A stretch of DNA of 64,000 nucleotides from Pyropia yezoensis (lineage: Eukaryota; Rhodophyta; Bangiophyceae; Bangiales; Bangiaceae), in assembly GCA_009829735.1 (NCBI GenBank), contig CM020620.1:9440545-9504544 (forward strand), in the 5' to 3' direction. Positions 8,900-16,924 of this stretch are shown here, one piece after another. The notes under the pieces were generated by a model, which worked only from the letters and a program-made list of their open reading frames with translations, was not told the origin of the DNA and ran no database searches. Position 1 is the first letter of the stretch. Each line of letters begins with the position of its first letter. A program made the translations under genes and the position numbers.

Positions 8900-11172
8900 T
8901 CACGTTGAGGTAGGGCTGTTAGGGTCTATCTCATTCCGGGCACAGTACGCCCGGACCTTCTCAGCAGGAAGGTCCTCCACATACTCCCATGTATCGTCCT
9001 TGGCTTTGTAGCCAAACCAACGCACCCTCAACATGAGGCGGTCAGTGTCTTCATCCCATCCGTGGTCGATGAACTTATCGAACACGTACTCCTGCGGGCC
9101 CTGTTTGGCCGCAGGCAGTGAGGGGAGGCGCCACGACTCCAACGCACGTGCCCAAGCTGGGTCGCCTGCAGGCGGTGGTGCAACTTTGACCACGTCCTGT
9201 CCGTTCACTGTGCGGACCCCATCGTCACTTTCGATGGTGAAGCGCCGCCCATCAGTACGAAGGACCTGGTACGGTCCCTTCGTCTGGAATACCAGCTTAC
9301 CCCCAGTTGGGGTGTGCGAGTGTACCAGCACCCAGTCACCCTGCTCGGGGACATGCTTAGCATTGCGCACCTTTTTGTCAAAGGTACGCTTGTAGCGCTT
9401 TTGTGCTTTGTCCATCTCAGCCCTGACTTTAGGGATGAGGTGCTCCAGCCTAGCAGCGAACTCCGCCTTACTCTCAGTAGGAGTAGGCGTACTGCCACTA
9501 CCCTCCCCAGTTGGGAGCGACCGCCGCACGGCAATAGACCGCACACGACGGGGGGTCACAAAAGCGAGGGGTACTTCCCCTGTAGATGAGTGAACCTGCG
9601 AATTGTAGGCAGTAGTAAGGATAGAAATGTATTGGTCCCACGTCTTCACGTGCTCACTCACATAGTGGCGCAGCTGCCTAACAATAGTTTTGTTGAAGCG
9701 CTCCACCTGCCCATTAGTTTGTGGGTGGTAGGGGGTGGCATAGTTTGCCTTAACCCCCAACATATCCAGCACTCCCTGAAACAGTACAGACGCAAATTGC
9801 GGTCCATTGTCCGATAGTGTACTATCTGGGATGCCATACGCGGCAACCCAGTGATCTAGGAAGGCTGACACGACTGACATGGCCGTGATCTCTGCCAGTG
9901 GGATCGCTCGCGTAAGTTTCGTGAAGCGGTCACAGATGACCAGGAGGTACTGGTTGCCTTCCTCGGTCACTGGCAGTGGCCCAAGGATGTCCATCGCCAA
10001 CGCGGCGAAGGGCTCCTTGGCCGGGAACAATAGCATAGCCGTACTAGGCCGCCGTTCCATCAGACGGTTCTGTGCACAACTTGTGCAGGCAGCCACCCAA
10101 CTGTAGATGTCCACCACCATGGACGGCCAGTAGTACCTGGTCCTCAGGGTCTGGTACAGTTTACTAGACCCCAGGTGTCCACCCGTGGGAGCGTTGTGCT
10201 CCGTCTCAAGGATACTGTCCTTGAGGGATGCGGGGACGACAAGTTGTTCAGTCCCCTGGAATACCCCCCTCCTCATGAGGAGGCCATCATCTCCCAGAAA
10301 GAAGCGCGTCTCAACCACCGTATCCAATGTATCCCTCTGCGACTTGCAGAAGGGATCCTCGGCCTGGGCCTTCACCACCTCGTCCAGGGACAGGGGCAAG
10401 TACTTCTTGTTCCCTGGCGCCTCGGGGTTCAACGCCTGACCCGAGCGCGTGACTACCCCCCGATGGGGATGTCCTCATCGACTGGGTTAGTGTCCAGCCC
10501 CTCGGTGGGTACCCGAGAGAGGCCATCGGCAAGGGCATGTTGCCTGCCAGGTCGGTACTCAATGTCAAAGTTGAAGGGTGCCAGTCGCACCCTCCACCGG
10601 TTGAGACGAGTGTTCGTACGGTCCGTCTTGAAGATAAACTGCAACGCGCGGTGGTCACAGCGGATGAGGAACTTCTCACCCTCTAGGTAGTGACGAAGTG
10701 ACGTCACCGCCCATACCACTGCGAGTCCTTCCAACTCGGTGACTCCGTAGTTCTTCTCGGCCGAGTTCAGCCCCTTACTGAAGTATCCCACCGGCAAGTA
10801 CTCCTTGTCCGGCTGCTGCTGAAGCAACACACAACCAAGTTGGTCGTAGCTAGCGTCCACATCCAGGATGTAGTGGCCTCCCAACCTGGGAATTGCCAAG
10901 ATGGGGGGCTTCAGCAGAAGGTCCCGAAGAGCCTCAAAGGATTCCTGCTCCACCCGACTTGGGGGAGGCAGGTTCTTCGGTAGCGTTGAGCTCACTAGCT
11001 CATTCAACGGCTTCGCCACCTTGGCGAAGCCCTTGGTGAAACGTCGGTACACGTTACACATCCCGAGGAAGCTCCTCATCTGGGTCTGGGTCCGGGGGTA
11101 CTGAGCCTTACGTATGGCCCTCAAGTTCTTCTCGTTAACACTGAGACGCCCCGGACGGACAACATGTCCCAA
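8900..11172 (-). pseudogene. pol: pol, 3' part: RT end, RNase H, integrase, chromodomain (one frameshift)
   Basis: Downstream of the TAG at 11176-11178 the pol frame continues with YLGHVV, the conserved end of the RT palm/thumb. Next come RNase H (LDVDASYDQLGC, then E and D motifs), the integrase zinc-binding HHCC (H-x-H then CTSC), the catalytic D-D-E core (MDILGPLP; LSDNGPQF; NGQVERFNKT), and near the C-terminus a chromodomain (VRWFGYKAKDDTWEYVEDL). A run of six Cs at 10456-10461 breaks the frame. The sister copy has seven Cs at 18481-18487 and is intact there, so this is a one-base deletion or a sequencing error. Functions follow from the Ty3/gypsy family: RNA degradation during cDNA synthesis, integration, and chromatin targeting. 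Confidence 0.88.
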
Positions 11173-11175
11173 GTA

Positions 11176-12882
11176 CTACACCTCTTGAGTGAAGAGGTGG
11201 CACTTACTCGCCTTCAGTGACACACCGGCGTCAGCAAGTAGCTTGAACACCTGGCCAAGATGGCCAATGTGTTCCTCCGGACTTCGGGAGAACACAATGA
11301 TGTCGTCTAGGTACACAAGACAGATCTGCCACCGTACTCCGGCCAGAATCACGTCCATAGCGCGCTGAAAAGTTGCCGGCGCGTTACACAGACCAAACGG
11401 TAGGCGCTTGCACTGGTAGGTACCACAGTGACAGGTAAAGGTAGTTTTATGCCTGTCCTCCGGGGCAATGGGAATTTGCCAGTACCCCGCGTTACAGTCC
11501 AGGGTAGAGAACACGTTCGCCTCCCCCAGAGAGTCCAGACAGTCATCCATCCTAGGTAGGGGATAACTGTCCTTCACCGTGCTCTCGTTGAGCTTACGGT
11601 AGTCGATACAAAACCGGGGGGTCCCATCAACTTTGGGGACTATAACAACCGGACTCGCCCACTCGGCGTTGCTGGCCTCGATCACATCGAGGGCCTCCAT
11701 GCGAGCAACTTGCTCCTTAACGAGGGCCCTTGAACGGGGTCCTCCCCTATACGGTTGTTGGCGTATAGGGGGTGCACCGGGCTTCAACTCGATCCGGTGT
11801 TGGGTAGCTCTCATGAGTCCCAATTGACCATCCCACAACTTGTGATATTGGTCCAAGAGGCGTTCAACTTGAACCCTCAACCTGGGGGGAACACCCTCCA
11901 TGTTCACATGGGGCCGAGGAGAGGTGGCCGACTTGGCTTGATGCTTCTCCTTTCCGGACTTCGGGTCGCTACTTGCGCCCGCGTTGAGGGTGACCGCTAC
12001 TACCGGTCCCTCATGTTGGTCGATATAGCCGAACTTGGCTCCCGACTTGAAGTACTTGGGCGTCGGACTCAGGTTCATCACCTGGATCCTCCACGGGACT
12101 CCGGCTTTGGAGTCCATCGTGCCAAGGGCAACATGCACTTGGTGCTTGCGAGCAAGACGGGGGTTAGGGTGCACCAACCCGTTCCCCGAAAAATCAGTTA
12201 CAACGTCAACGTGCGCCACCGAGTTGGGGGGCAACGTGACTTTGCGGGCTAAACGCAGGGTAGCAGTAAACCCTTCCCTCACAGAGCAAACAGGCTTCGA
12301 CTGTGAGACTGTCACAGGAGCCACAGACTTTCCCTTACCAAGGATGGGGATAGTCTCCCCATTCATCAACTTGACCCAGTACTCGGGGCCACAGATCAAA
12401 GGCACTTGTGTTACGACATAAGGGGTACCCAGAAGCAGGGGTACCGATATATTCTCAACTACACCATAGGTCACGTCGACCTCATGGGTCCCCAACCTAG
12501 TTGGTAGGGTCACGGCACCAACGATGGGAAGTACCCCACCATTGATGTCAATCATATGGTCAGCCTTGGACCTCCAGCGTTGGAGCTTCACCTCCTTTGG
12601 TAATAGCGACTTGCGTATCAAGGAGGCTCCTGACCCGGTATCAAGCACGATACGGGCACAACAGGCGCGGCCGGGGGCAAGTTGCACCCGTCCTGCCACC
12701 TGGAAGTTCTCACCCGTCAGCACCGCGATGACCCGACGTGGGTTTACGTTCTTGGGGAGTCCTACCCGAGGTGGGCGGACTCCCTTAGGTCGCCGCAGTA
12801 TCCGGCACGGTTGGTTCGTCCTCCTGGCCCACTTGGCCGAGGCTGCCGTTGTGAGCTTCGGACGGCCAGCTCCAACGGTCAT
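11176..12882 (-). CDS. pol: pol, 5' part: aspartic protease and reverse transcriptase, ends at in-frame TAG
   Basis: 568 codons. Residues 1-50 are basic. The aspartic protease active site LDTGSGASLI is at about 80-89. RT begins around 390, with FCIDYRKLN, the catalytic VYLDD at 523-527 and SLKASKCHLF near the end. The frame stops at TAG (11176-11178), and the next codons continue the RT motif YLGH in the same frame, so the stop sits inside RT. The same stop is in the second copy. Expression is probably by -1 frameshifting from gag at 12885-12891. The ATG at 12882 overlaps the gag stop (ATGA), so termination-reinitiation is a second possibility. Either suppression or loss of function must apply to the TAG; loss of function is the simpler reading. 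Confidence 0.88.
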   Translation of the reverse strand: MTVGAGRPKLTTAASAKWARRTNQPCRILRRPKGVRPPRVGLPKNVNPRRVIAVLTGENFQVAGRVQLAPGRACCARIVLDTGSGASLIRKSLLPKEVKLQRWRSKADHMIDINGGVLPIVGAVTLPTRLGTHEVDVTYGVVENISVPLLLGTPYVVTQVPLICGPEYWVKLMNGETIPILGKGKSVAPVTVSQSKPVCSVREGFTATLRLARKVTLPPNSVAHVDVVTDFSGNGLVHPNPRLARKHQVHVALGTMDSKAGVPWRIQVMNLSPTPKYFKSGAKFGYIDQHEGPVVAVTLNAGASSDPKSGKEKHQAKSATSPRPHVNMEGVPPRLRVQVERLLDQYHKLWDGQLGLMRATQHRIELKPGAPPIRQQPYRGGPRSRALVKEQVARMEALDVIEASNAEWASPVVIVPKVDGTPRFCIDYRKLNESTVKDSYPLPRMDDCLDSLGEANVFSTLDCNAGYWQIPIAPEDRHKTTFTCHCGTYQCKRLPFGLCNAPATFQRAMDVILAGVRWQICLVYLDDIIVFSRSPEEHIGHLGQVFKLLADAGVSLKASKCHLFTQEV

Positions 12883-12891
12883 TCGTTTCCC
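12846..12891 (-). promoter_or_regulatory. -1 programmed frameshift signal: GGGAAAC heptamer plus hairpin
   Basis: On the minus strand the heptamer G GGA AAC (12891-12885) sits in the gag frame as X XXY YYZ, two codons before the gag TGA (12881-12879). pol is open in the -1 frame across it. After a 6-nt spacer, CCGTTGGAGC (12878-12869) pairs with GCTC-A-CAACGG (12856-12846), giving 10 base pairs with one bulged A and a 12-nt loop. Loop bases TGGCCG can also pair with CGGCCA just downstream, allowing a pseudoknot. GGGAAAC is a known retroviral frameshift heptamer. Efficiency is not known. Confidence 0.75.
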
Positions 12892-14849
12892 GCCGACTTG
12901 GCGTCCGAATCTGAGGGCGGGGAGGAAGACGACGAGTCCGAGGACGACGTGTCCGCCTCCTCCGCCGAGGGTGTGGCGACCGCGACGACCGGTCGAGACC
13001 CACCCTCGCGGCGTGAACGTACTTCGCTCGTAGCCGACTTTTTACTCGCATTCCTAACAAGTTGTTGGATGCGTTTACTCAACTTGGGGCAGTCATATGC
13101 CCAGTGTCTATCGGAGTTGCAGTTCCAACACCGATGGTCAGTTCCCGGAGGGGTCTTCCCAACTGGGGAAGACGAAGAGGTACCCTGGGAAGTTCCCACG
13201 GCAGCTACCACCCTCTCCTTGCGGATTCGGCGTGCCTCTCTCAACTCTCTGGCTTGGCGCGCCTCCTCCCGTTCCTTGGCCAACTCGGCCTGACGCTCCT
13301 GGCGTTGTTCCTCCCGCAACTTGCGGTAGGCCTCGCCTCTGCGATAGGCGAACCTGGCCAACTCGGCCAGGGTCGCCCGGGCAGTGTTATGCTCCCGGGT
13401 CTCCATCCGGACTGACCAATGGAGTTCCTCCACAAACCGACTCTTCACCACAGCTTGTGGATGAAGAAACCCACAAAGATTGTTGAGCTTACGGACTCGC
13501 TCCGCAAAGGACAACTCGTCCTCCGCCTCTTCCTGATGGGCTCGCGTAAACTCCTCGACTTGAGAAGCCAACGCTGCCTCATCAACCATGGCTCTCAACA
13601 ACCAGTTGACGAGCTCCAAATAGGACGTCACCTCCCCAGCGCCTCCACTTGAGGAGCTGGGCATGACGGACATAAGTTCTGTCCGCAGGTCTCCCTTCGT
13701 AAACTCCTGTAGCATGTAAAAAGCCATGCCTTCACTTATGGCATTGTCGTCACAGGCTTTTGTGAAACGACAGAGGAACTCAAAGACACGGAGGGGGGGA
13801 GTTCCATCCCACTCCGCTCTGTGCCCAAAAGAATGAAGTGCATTCTTCTTGGCACGGCCCATAGCTCGGGCCTGGTCAGGACCATACGCCACCGACTTGT
13901 TGTGGAGGGCGTAGGTCTCACAGTCAAAGATCCGCTGGTAGACCGGGTTGGCTACCTGAATCTTGGGCGGCACCTCACGTTGAGGGAACAGCCGCTGTGG
14001 CACTGGGGTAAGTTGACCCTCAGCGCCTGTAGTCTGGTACGGCGAGCTTGGTGTAGCCGCCGGCGCTTCCGAGGGGAACTCCCCCGTGAAGGGCGTACGC
14101 CCCACCGCGTATGGTGTGGCTCCCTCGTTGGGAGTCACAGGTGTCGCCCCCAGTTCGGGGCGACCCGAGGTAGGCGTCAGGAGAGATTCCCCCTGCGCCT
14201 GTGGGCTCGAAAGCCCCAATCCGGTCTGGACATTAAGGCCATCTGGCAAACTCGCCACAATCTGATTCAGAATAGTATTCGTCATCGTGACCACCAGGTC
14301 CGGCAAAGTCTGCCGCAACACATTGGTCGCCTCCCGACGGACAGTTTCCGCGAGGAGGGGATTGACGACTCCAGTTGAGTCTCGGTCCGCCTCCGGGAGT
14401 CCACCTGAGGGGTAACCACGTTCCTCAGGGGTCTCAACCGGGGGCCTGGGCGCGAGCCCATCACCGACCAACGGAGGTCCGCCGTCCTCCGAAAGCCTAG
14501 TTGGCGACGGCTCCAAGCCAAAGTTGGCTCCAACCCGAGTGGAACCCGCGGGGACAGTCCTCACCCCTTGGGACGTTCCCGTTGAGTATACCACACGGTG
14601 GCCAGACTTCGGCCCACCCACATCAGAAGTGTCACCCGAGTGAACTCCCGACTGAGTCGGGGTGGCCTGTTGCCCGCCCGCACTTCCAGTCCTGCTGGCT
14701 TGAGGGACCTCTAGTCCCTCTGCGACCCCAGGTAAACCCACCTGTGTCTCACCAGTATTCAAAGGCACTGAAGTACGTGCGTCACCCGTGTACTCCCCGG
14801 ACGACGGGGGGTCCGAGCTAGCCATGTTGGCTGACGATCCGTATGACAC
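12879..14849 (-). CDS. gag: gag polyprotein with CCHC zinc knuckle
   Basis: 656 codons, start ATG at 14849 about 95 bases inside the 5' LTR. The N-terminal ~290 residues are disordered (Ser/Gly/Thr/Pro-rich). A helical capsid-like region spans about 300-470 and includes MAFYMLQEFTKGDLRTEL and NLCGFLHPQAVVKSRFVEEL. A charged coiled-coil segment follows (EEQRQERQAELAKEREEARQ). The CCHC knuckle CWNCNSDRHWAYDC (C-x2-C-x4-H-x4-C) is at about 574-587, and then a serine/acidic tail ends SAGNE. It forms the particle and binds element RNA by family analogy. The ending SAGNE over the GGGAAAC heptamer is shared with the gypsy element at 61.8 kb. Confidence 0.88.
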   Translation of the reverse strand: MSYGSSANMASSDPPSSGEYTGDARTSVPLNTGETQVGLPGVAEGLEVPQASRTGSAGGQQATPTQSGVHSGDTSDVGGPKSGHRVVYSTGTSQGVRTVPAGSTRVGANFGLEPSPTRLSEDGGPPLVGDGLAPRPPVETPEERGYPSGGLPEADRDSTGVVNPLLAETVRREATNVLRQTLPDLVVTMTNTILNQIVASLPDGLNVQTGLGLSSPQAQGESLLTPTSGRPELGATPVTPNEGATPYAVGRTPFTGEFPSEAPAATPSSPYQTTGAEGQLTPVPQRLFPQREVPPKIQVANPVYQRIFDCETYALHNKSVAYGPDQARAMGRAKKNALHSFGHRAEWDGTPPLRVFEFLCRFTKACDDNAISEGMAFYMLQEFTKGDLRTELMSVMPSSSSGGAGEVTSYLELVNWLLRAMVDEAALASQVEEFTRAHQEEAEDELSFAERVRKLNNLCGFLHPQAVVKSRFVEELHWSVRMETREHNTARATLAELARFAYRRGEAYRKLREEQRQERQAELAKEREEARQARELREARRIRKERVVAAVGTSQGTSSSSPVGKTPPGTDHRCWNCNSDRHWAYDCPKLSKRIQQLVRNASKKSATSEVRSRREGGSRPVVAVATPSAEEADTSSSDSSSSSPPSDSDAKSAGNE

Positions 14850-14925
14850 GGTCCAAGACCACCGTTCCTCTGAGACAGAGGGCCCCCTACACCCGGGTGC
14901 ACCCGGAGGTAAAGTTTACCTCTGT

Positions 14926-14942
14926 CCCCTGCTGCTCCACCA
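14926..14942 (-). promoter_or_regulatory. Candidate primer-binding site
   Basis: Two bases (TT) inside the 5' LTR the minus strand reads TGGTGGAGCAGCAGGGG. It begins with TGG, complementary to a tRNA 3' CCA end. The tRNA is not identified. Confidence 0.55.
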
Positions 14943-14944
14943 AA

Positions 14945-15414
14945 TGTGGCAAAAACCACAAGCACACACGGCACCCCAAGTTGGGGCGGTGTGCCAGGGC
15001 TGCCTCCCGTGTCGGGGGAACCGGAAGAAGTGCAAGTCGCACACACTCTGTCCCTGTTGTGGGGCAAACCCCCCACGGACAAACAAGAGGATGGTGTGTG
15101 GTCCAACAGTTTCTTGGTCGGGACGGGGACGCAGGGCCAAGCCCCGCTGTCCCTCCCCTTATCCCCCCAGGGTCCACTCAGAATCTCGCCACTCAGAATC
15201 TCCCACCCCAGCACCTGCCCACCGGGCCACACGAAAATTCAAGACGATAAATGCAGAAAACCCTCAAATCCAAGTTGGATTTACTACTAAGCTAACTATC
15301 CCAAACTTAGGGAATATGGACCCAAATGCAGGGGGAGGAACGGATCAGGCTAGTGGCCTGCCGCCCCTTGCATGGCACGTGTTGCCCCCCTACCTGGGGG
15401 TCAATACTGCCACA
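14945..15414 (-). repeat. LTR, 5' end of element (470 bp)
   Basis: Same sequence as 6038-6506 apart from a few substitutions and one extra C near the start. Followed by GGGAG (15415-15419) and 15 more bases of host flank, then the gap. Confidence 0.92.
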
Positions 15415-15434
15415 GGGAGGGCTGGCGACTGCTG
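15415..15434. other. Target-site duplication and 20 bp of 3' host flank
   Basis: GGGAGGGCTGGCGACTGCTG, identical to 23440-23459, where it continues into unique DNA. This shows that the element ends here and that the sequence after the gap repeats it. Confidence 0.85.
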
Positions 15435-15934
15435 NNNNNNNNNNNNNNNNNNNNNNNNNNNNNNNNNNNNNNNNNNNNNNNNNNNNNNNNNNNNNNNNNN
15501 NNNNNNNNNNNNNNNNNNNNNNNNNNNNNNNNNNNNNNNNNNNNNNNNNNNNNNNNNNNNNNNNNNNNNNNNNNNNNNNNNNNNNNNNNNNNNNNNNNNN
15601 NNNNNNNNNNNNNNNNNNNNNNNNNNNNNNNNNNNNNNNNNNNNNNNNNNNNNNNNNNNNNNNNNNNNNNNNNNNNNNNNNNNNNNNNNNNNNNNNNNNN
15701 NNNNNNNNNNNNNNNNNNNNNNNNNNNNNNNNNNNNNNNNNNNNNNNNNNNNNNNNNNNNNNNNNNNNNNNNNNNNNNNNNNNNNNNNNNNNNNNNNNNN
15801 NNNNNNNNNNNNNNNNNNNNNNNNNNNNNNNNNNNNNNNNNNNNNNNNNNNNNNNNNNNNNNNNNNNNNNNNNNNNNNNNNNNNNNNNNNNNNNNNNNNN
15901 NNNNNNNNNNNNNNNNNNNNNNNNNNNNNNNNNN
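15435..15934. other. Assembly gap, exactly 500 N
   Basis: A round 500-base run of N, a conventional placeholder for a gap of unknown size. Sequence resumes at the equivalent of 7909 in the first copy. Confidence 0.98.
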
Positions 15935-16813
15935 GGGGTTGGGCATCGGGGACTACCCGTATGCCCCGGGGGTGGATCGCCACACTGCGCCACCCCGGAC
16001 AAGCCATAGTTATGGCCGTGCCGTCCTATGATGACCACATGACTCAACCCACTGCGGAAGCCCCAAGTCGGGGTCGCAGTTACACCCGGGTACCGCCTCC
16101 TCGGCGGGCCCCTCCGCTTCCTGCGGTTCCTTTCCAACCTCACGGGAACATCCCGATCAGCGTGGCCGTGGAGTCTTCCACCCCGGTGTCCCCCAACTTG
16201 GGGGCCACCCTCCTGACGGTATACCCCAAGTTGGTGTTGCCGCCCACGCCTCTAACCTCAGAGATGATGATCACCACGTTGGTGCGCACCATTTCCTGGT
16301 TGGCCGCGTCGACCGCAACCCTACAGAGTTCCGAGACTCCTCAAACTTGAGGAGCGTGTTCGTACTGCAGTAGCGACCGCGAGTTGCGAGTCGGTGGCGG
16401 AGTTTATGACAGCCGAGTTGGCTCGTATTGGGGCTATTATGCCCCAGCCAGCCCCACTTGGGCGTGGCAAACGTCGCGCGAGCCGGGCATACTCGCCTCC
16501 TCGCCGTCGTCGCCGACACTCTCGGCGCTCTCCCTCCGTGTCGAAAGACGAGTTGTCTTACTCCGTCTCGGAGTCCTCTACCCCGTCGGAGACGGAGTCT
16601 GTCCAGCGTCTGCGTCGCAAACTTGCGCGCAAGACCAGGCAGAAGAGTGGCCACGGTCGGCGCCACTTGCGCGACCGTGAGGGGCGCGACGGTTCCGACT
16701 TGGAGCCGCCGCCCCTTCCAACGAGTGGAGACCGTTATCGGCGTGGGTCTCGCCGCTTGCCTCCACGGGAGGGCGAGGGCCGTGGAGTGGGAGAGTCTAG
16801 CATGCGTGCCTAG
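15935..16813 (+). pseudogene. Antisense ORF, second copy, 3' half with indels near the gap
   Basis: Equivalent of 7909-8788. Single-base differences close to the gap edge break the frame: a shorter C run and a missing C near 15990-16005, and an extra A at about 16345 in CTCAAACTTGAGG, where the first copy has CTCAACTTGAGG. From 16394 to 16813 the frame is identical to the first copy, including the arginine/serine-rich C-terminus. The indels cluster at the contig edge and look like low-quality sequence, not biological decay. Confidence 0.7.
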
Positions 16814-16924
16814 TTGGCAGCTGCCTTTGTTGTGAGAGTGTGAGGGTTAGGGCTGTAGTTAAAAGCCACTCTGCGTACCACTTCGACTTGAAGCACTCTC
16901 GTGGCACTGTTGCTCGGCCTTCCC

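Larger units (their letters stand above)
6038..15414 (-). mobile_element. Complete Ty3/gypsy (chromovirus-like) LTR retrotransposon
   Basis: A 9.4-kb element read on the minus strand. Order 5' to 3': LTR (15414-14945), candidate PBS (14942-14926), gag, -1 frameshift heptamer, pol with protease-RT-RNase H-integrase-chromodomain, an antisense ORF region, PPT (6519-6507), LTR (6506-6038). LTR ends are the perfect inverted pair TGTGGCA...TGCCACA, and GGGAG flanks both ends. Domain order RT-RH-INT defines Ty3/gypsy (Metaviridae), and a C-terminal chromodomain defines chromoviruses. The copy looks recent (near-identical LTRs) but pol carries one in-frame TAG and a homopolymer frameshift, so as sequenced it is not fully coding. 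The antisense ORF near the 3' LTR is unusual. Confidence 0.92.

Noticed and set aside
8920-8935. GGTCTATCTCATTC resembling the MITE terminal repeat
   Set aside because: It lies inside the pol C-terminal codons, is present in both copies as coding sequence, and has no inverse partner.
12879-12882. ATGA overlap as the sole way to express pol (stop-restart)
   Set aside because: The second gypsy family lacks an ATG at the same place but keeps the GGGAAAC heptamer and the -1 relation, so frameshifting is the better common explanation. Restart remains possible only for the first family.
14788-16350. Plus-strand frame of 520 codons running from the gag region through the LTR and gap
   Set aside because: It includes 500 undetermined bases and joins sequence from both sides of an assembly gap, so it does not exist as read.
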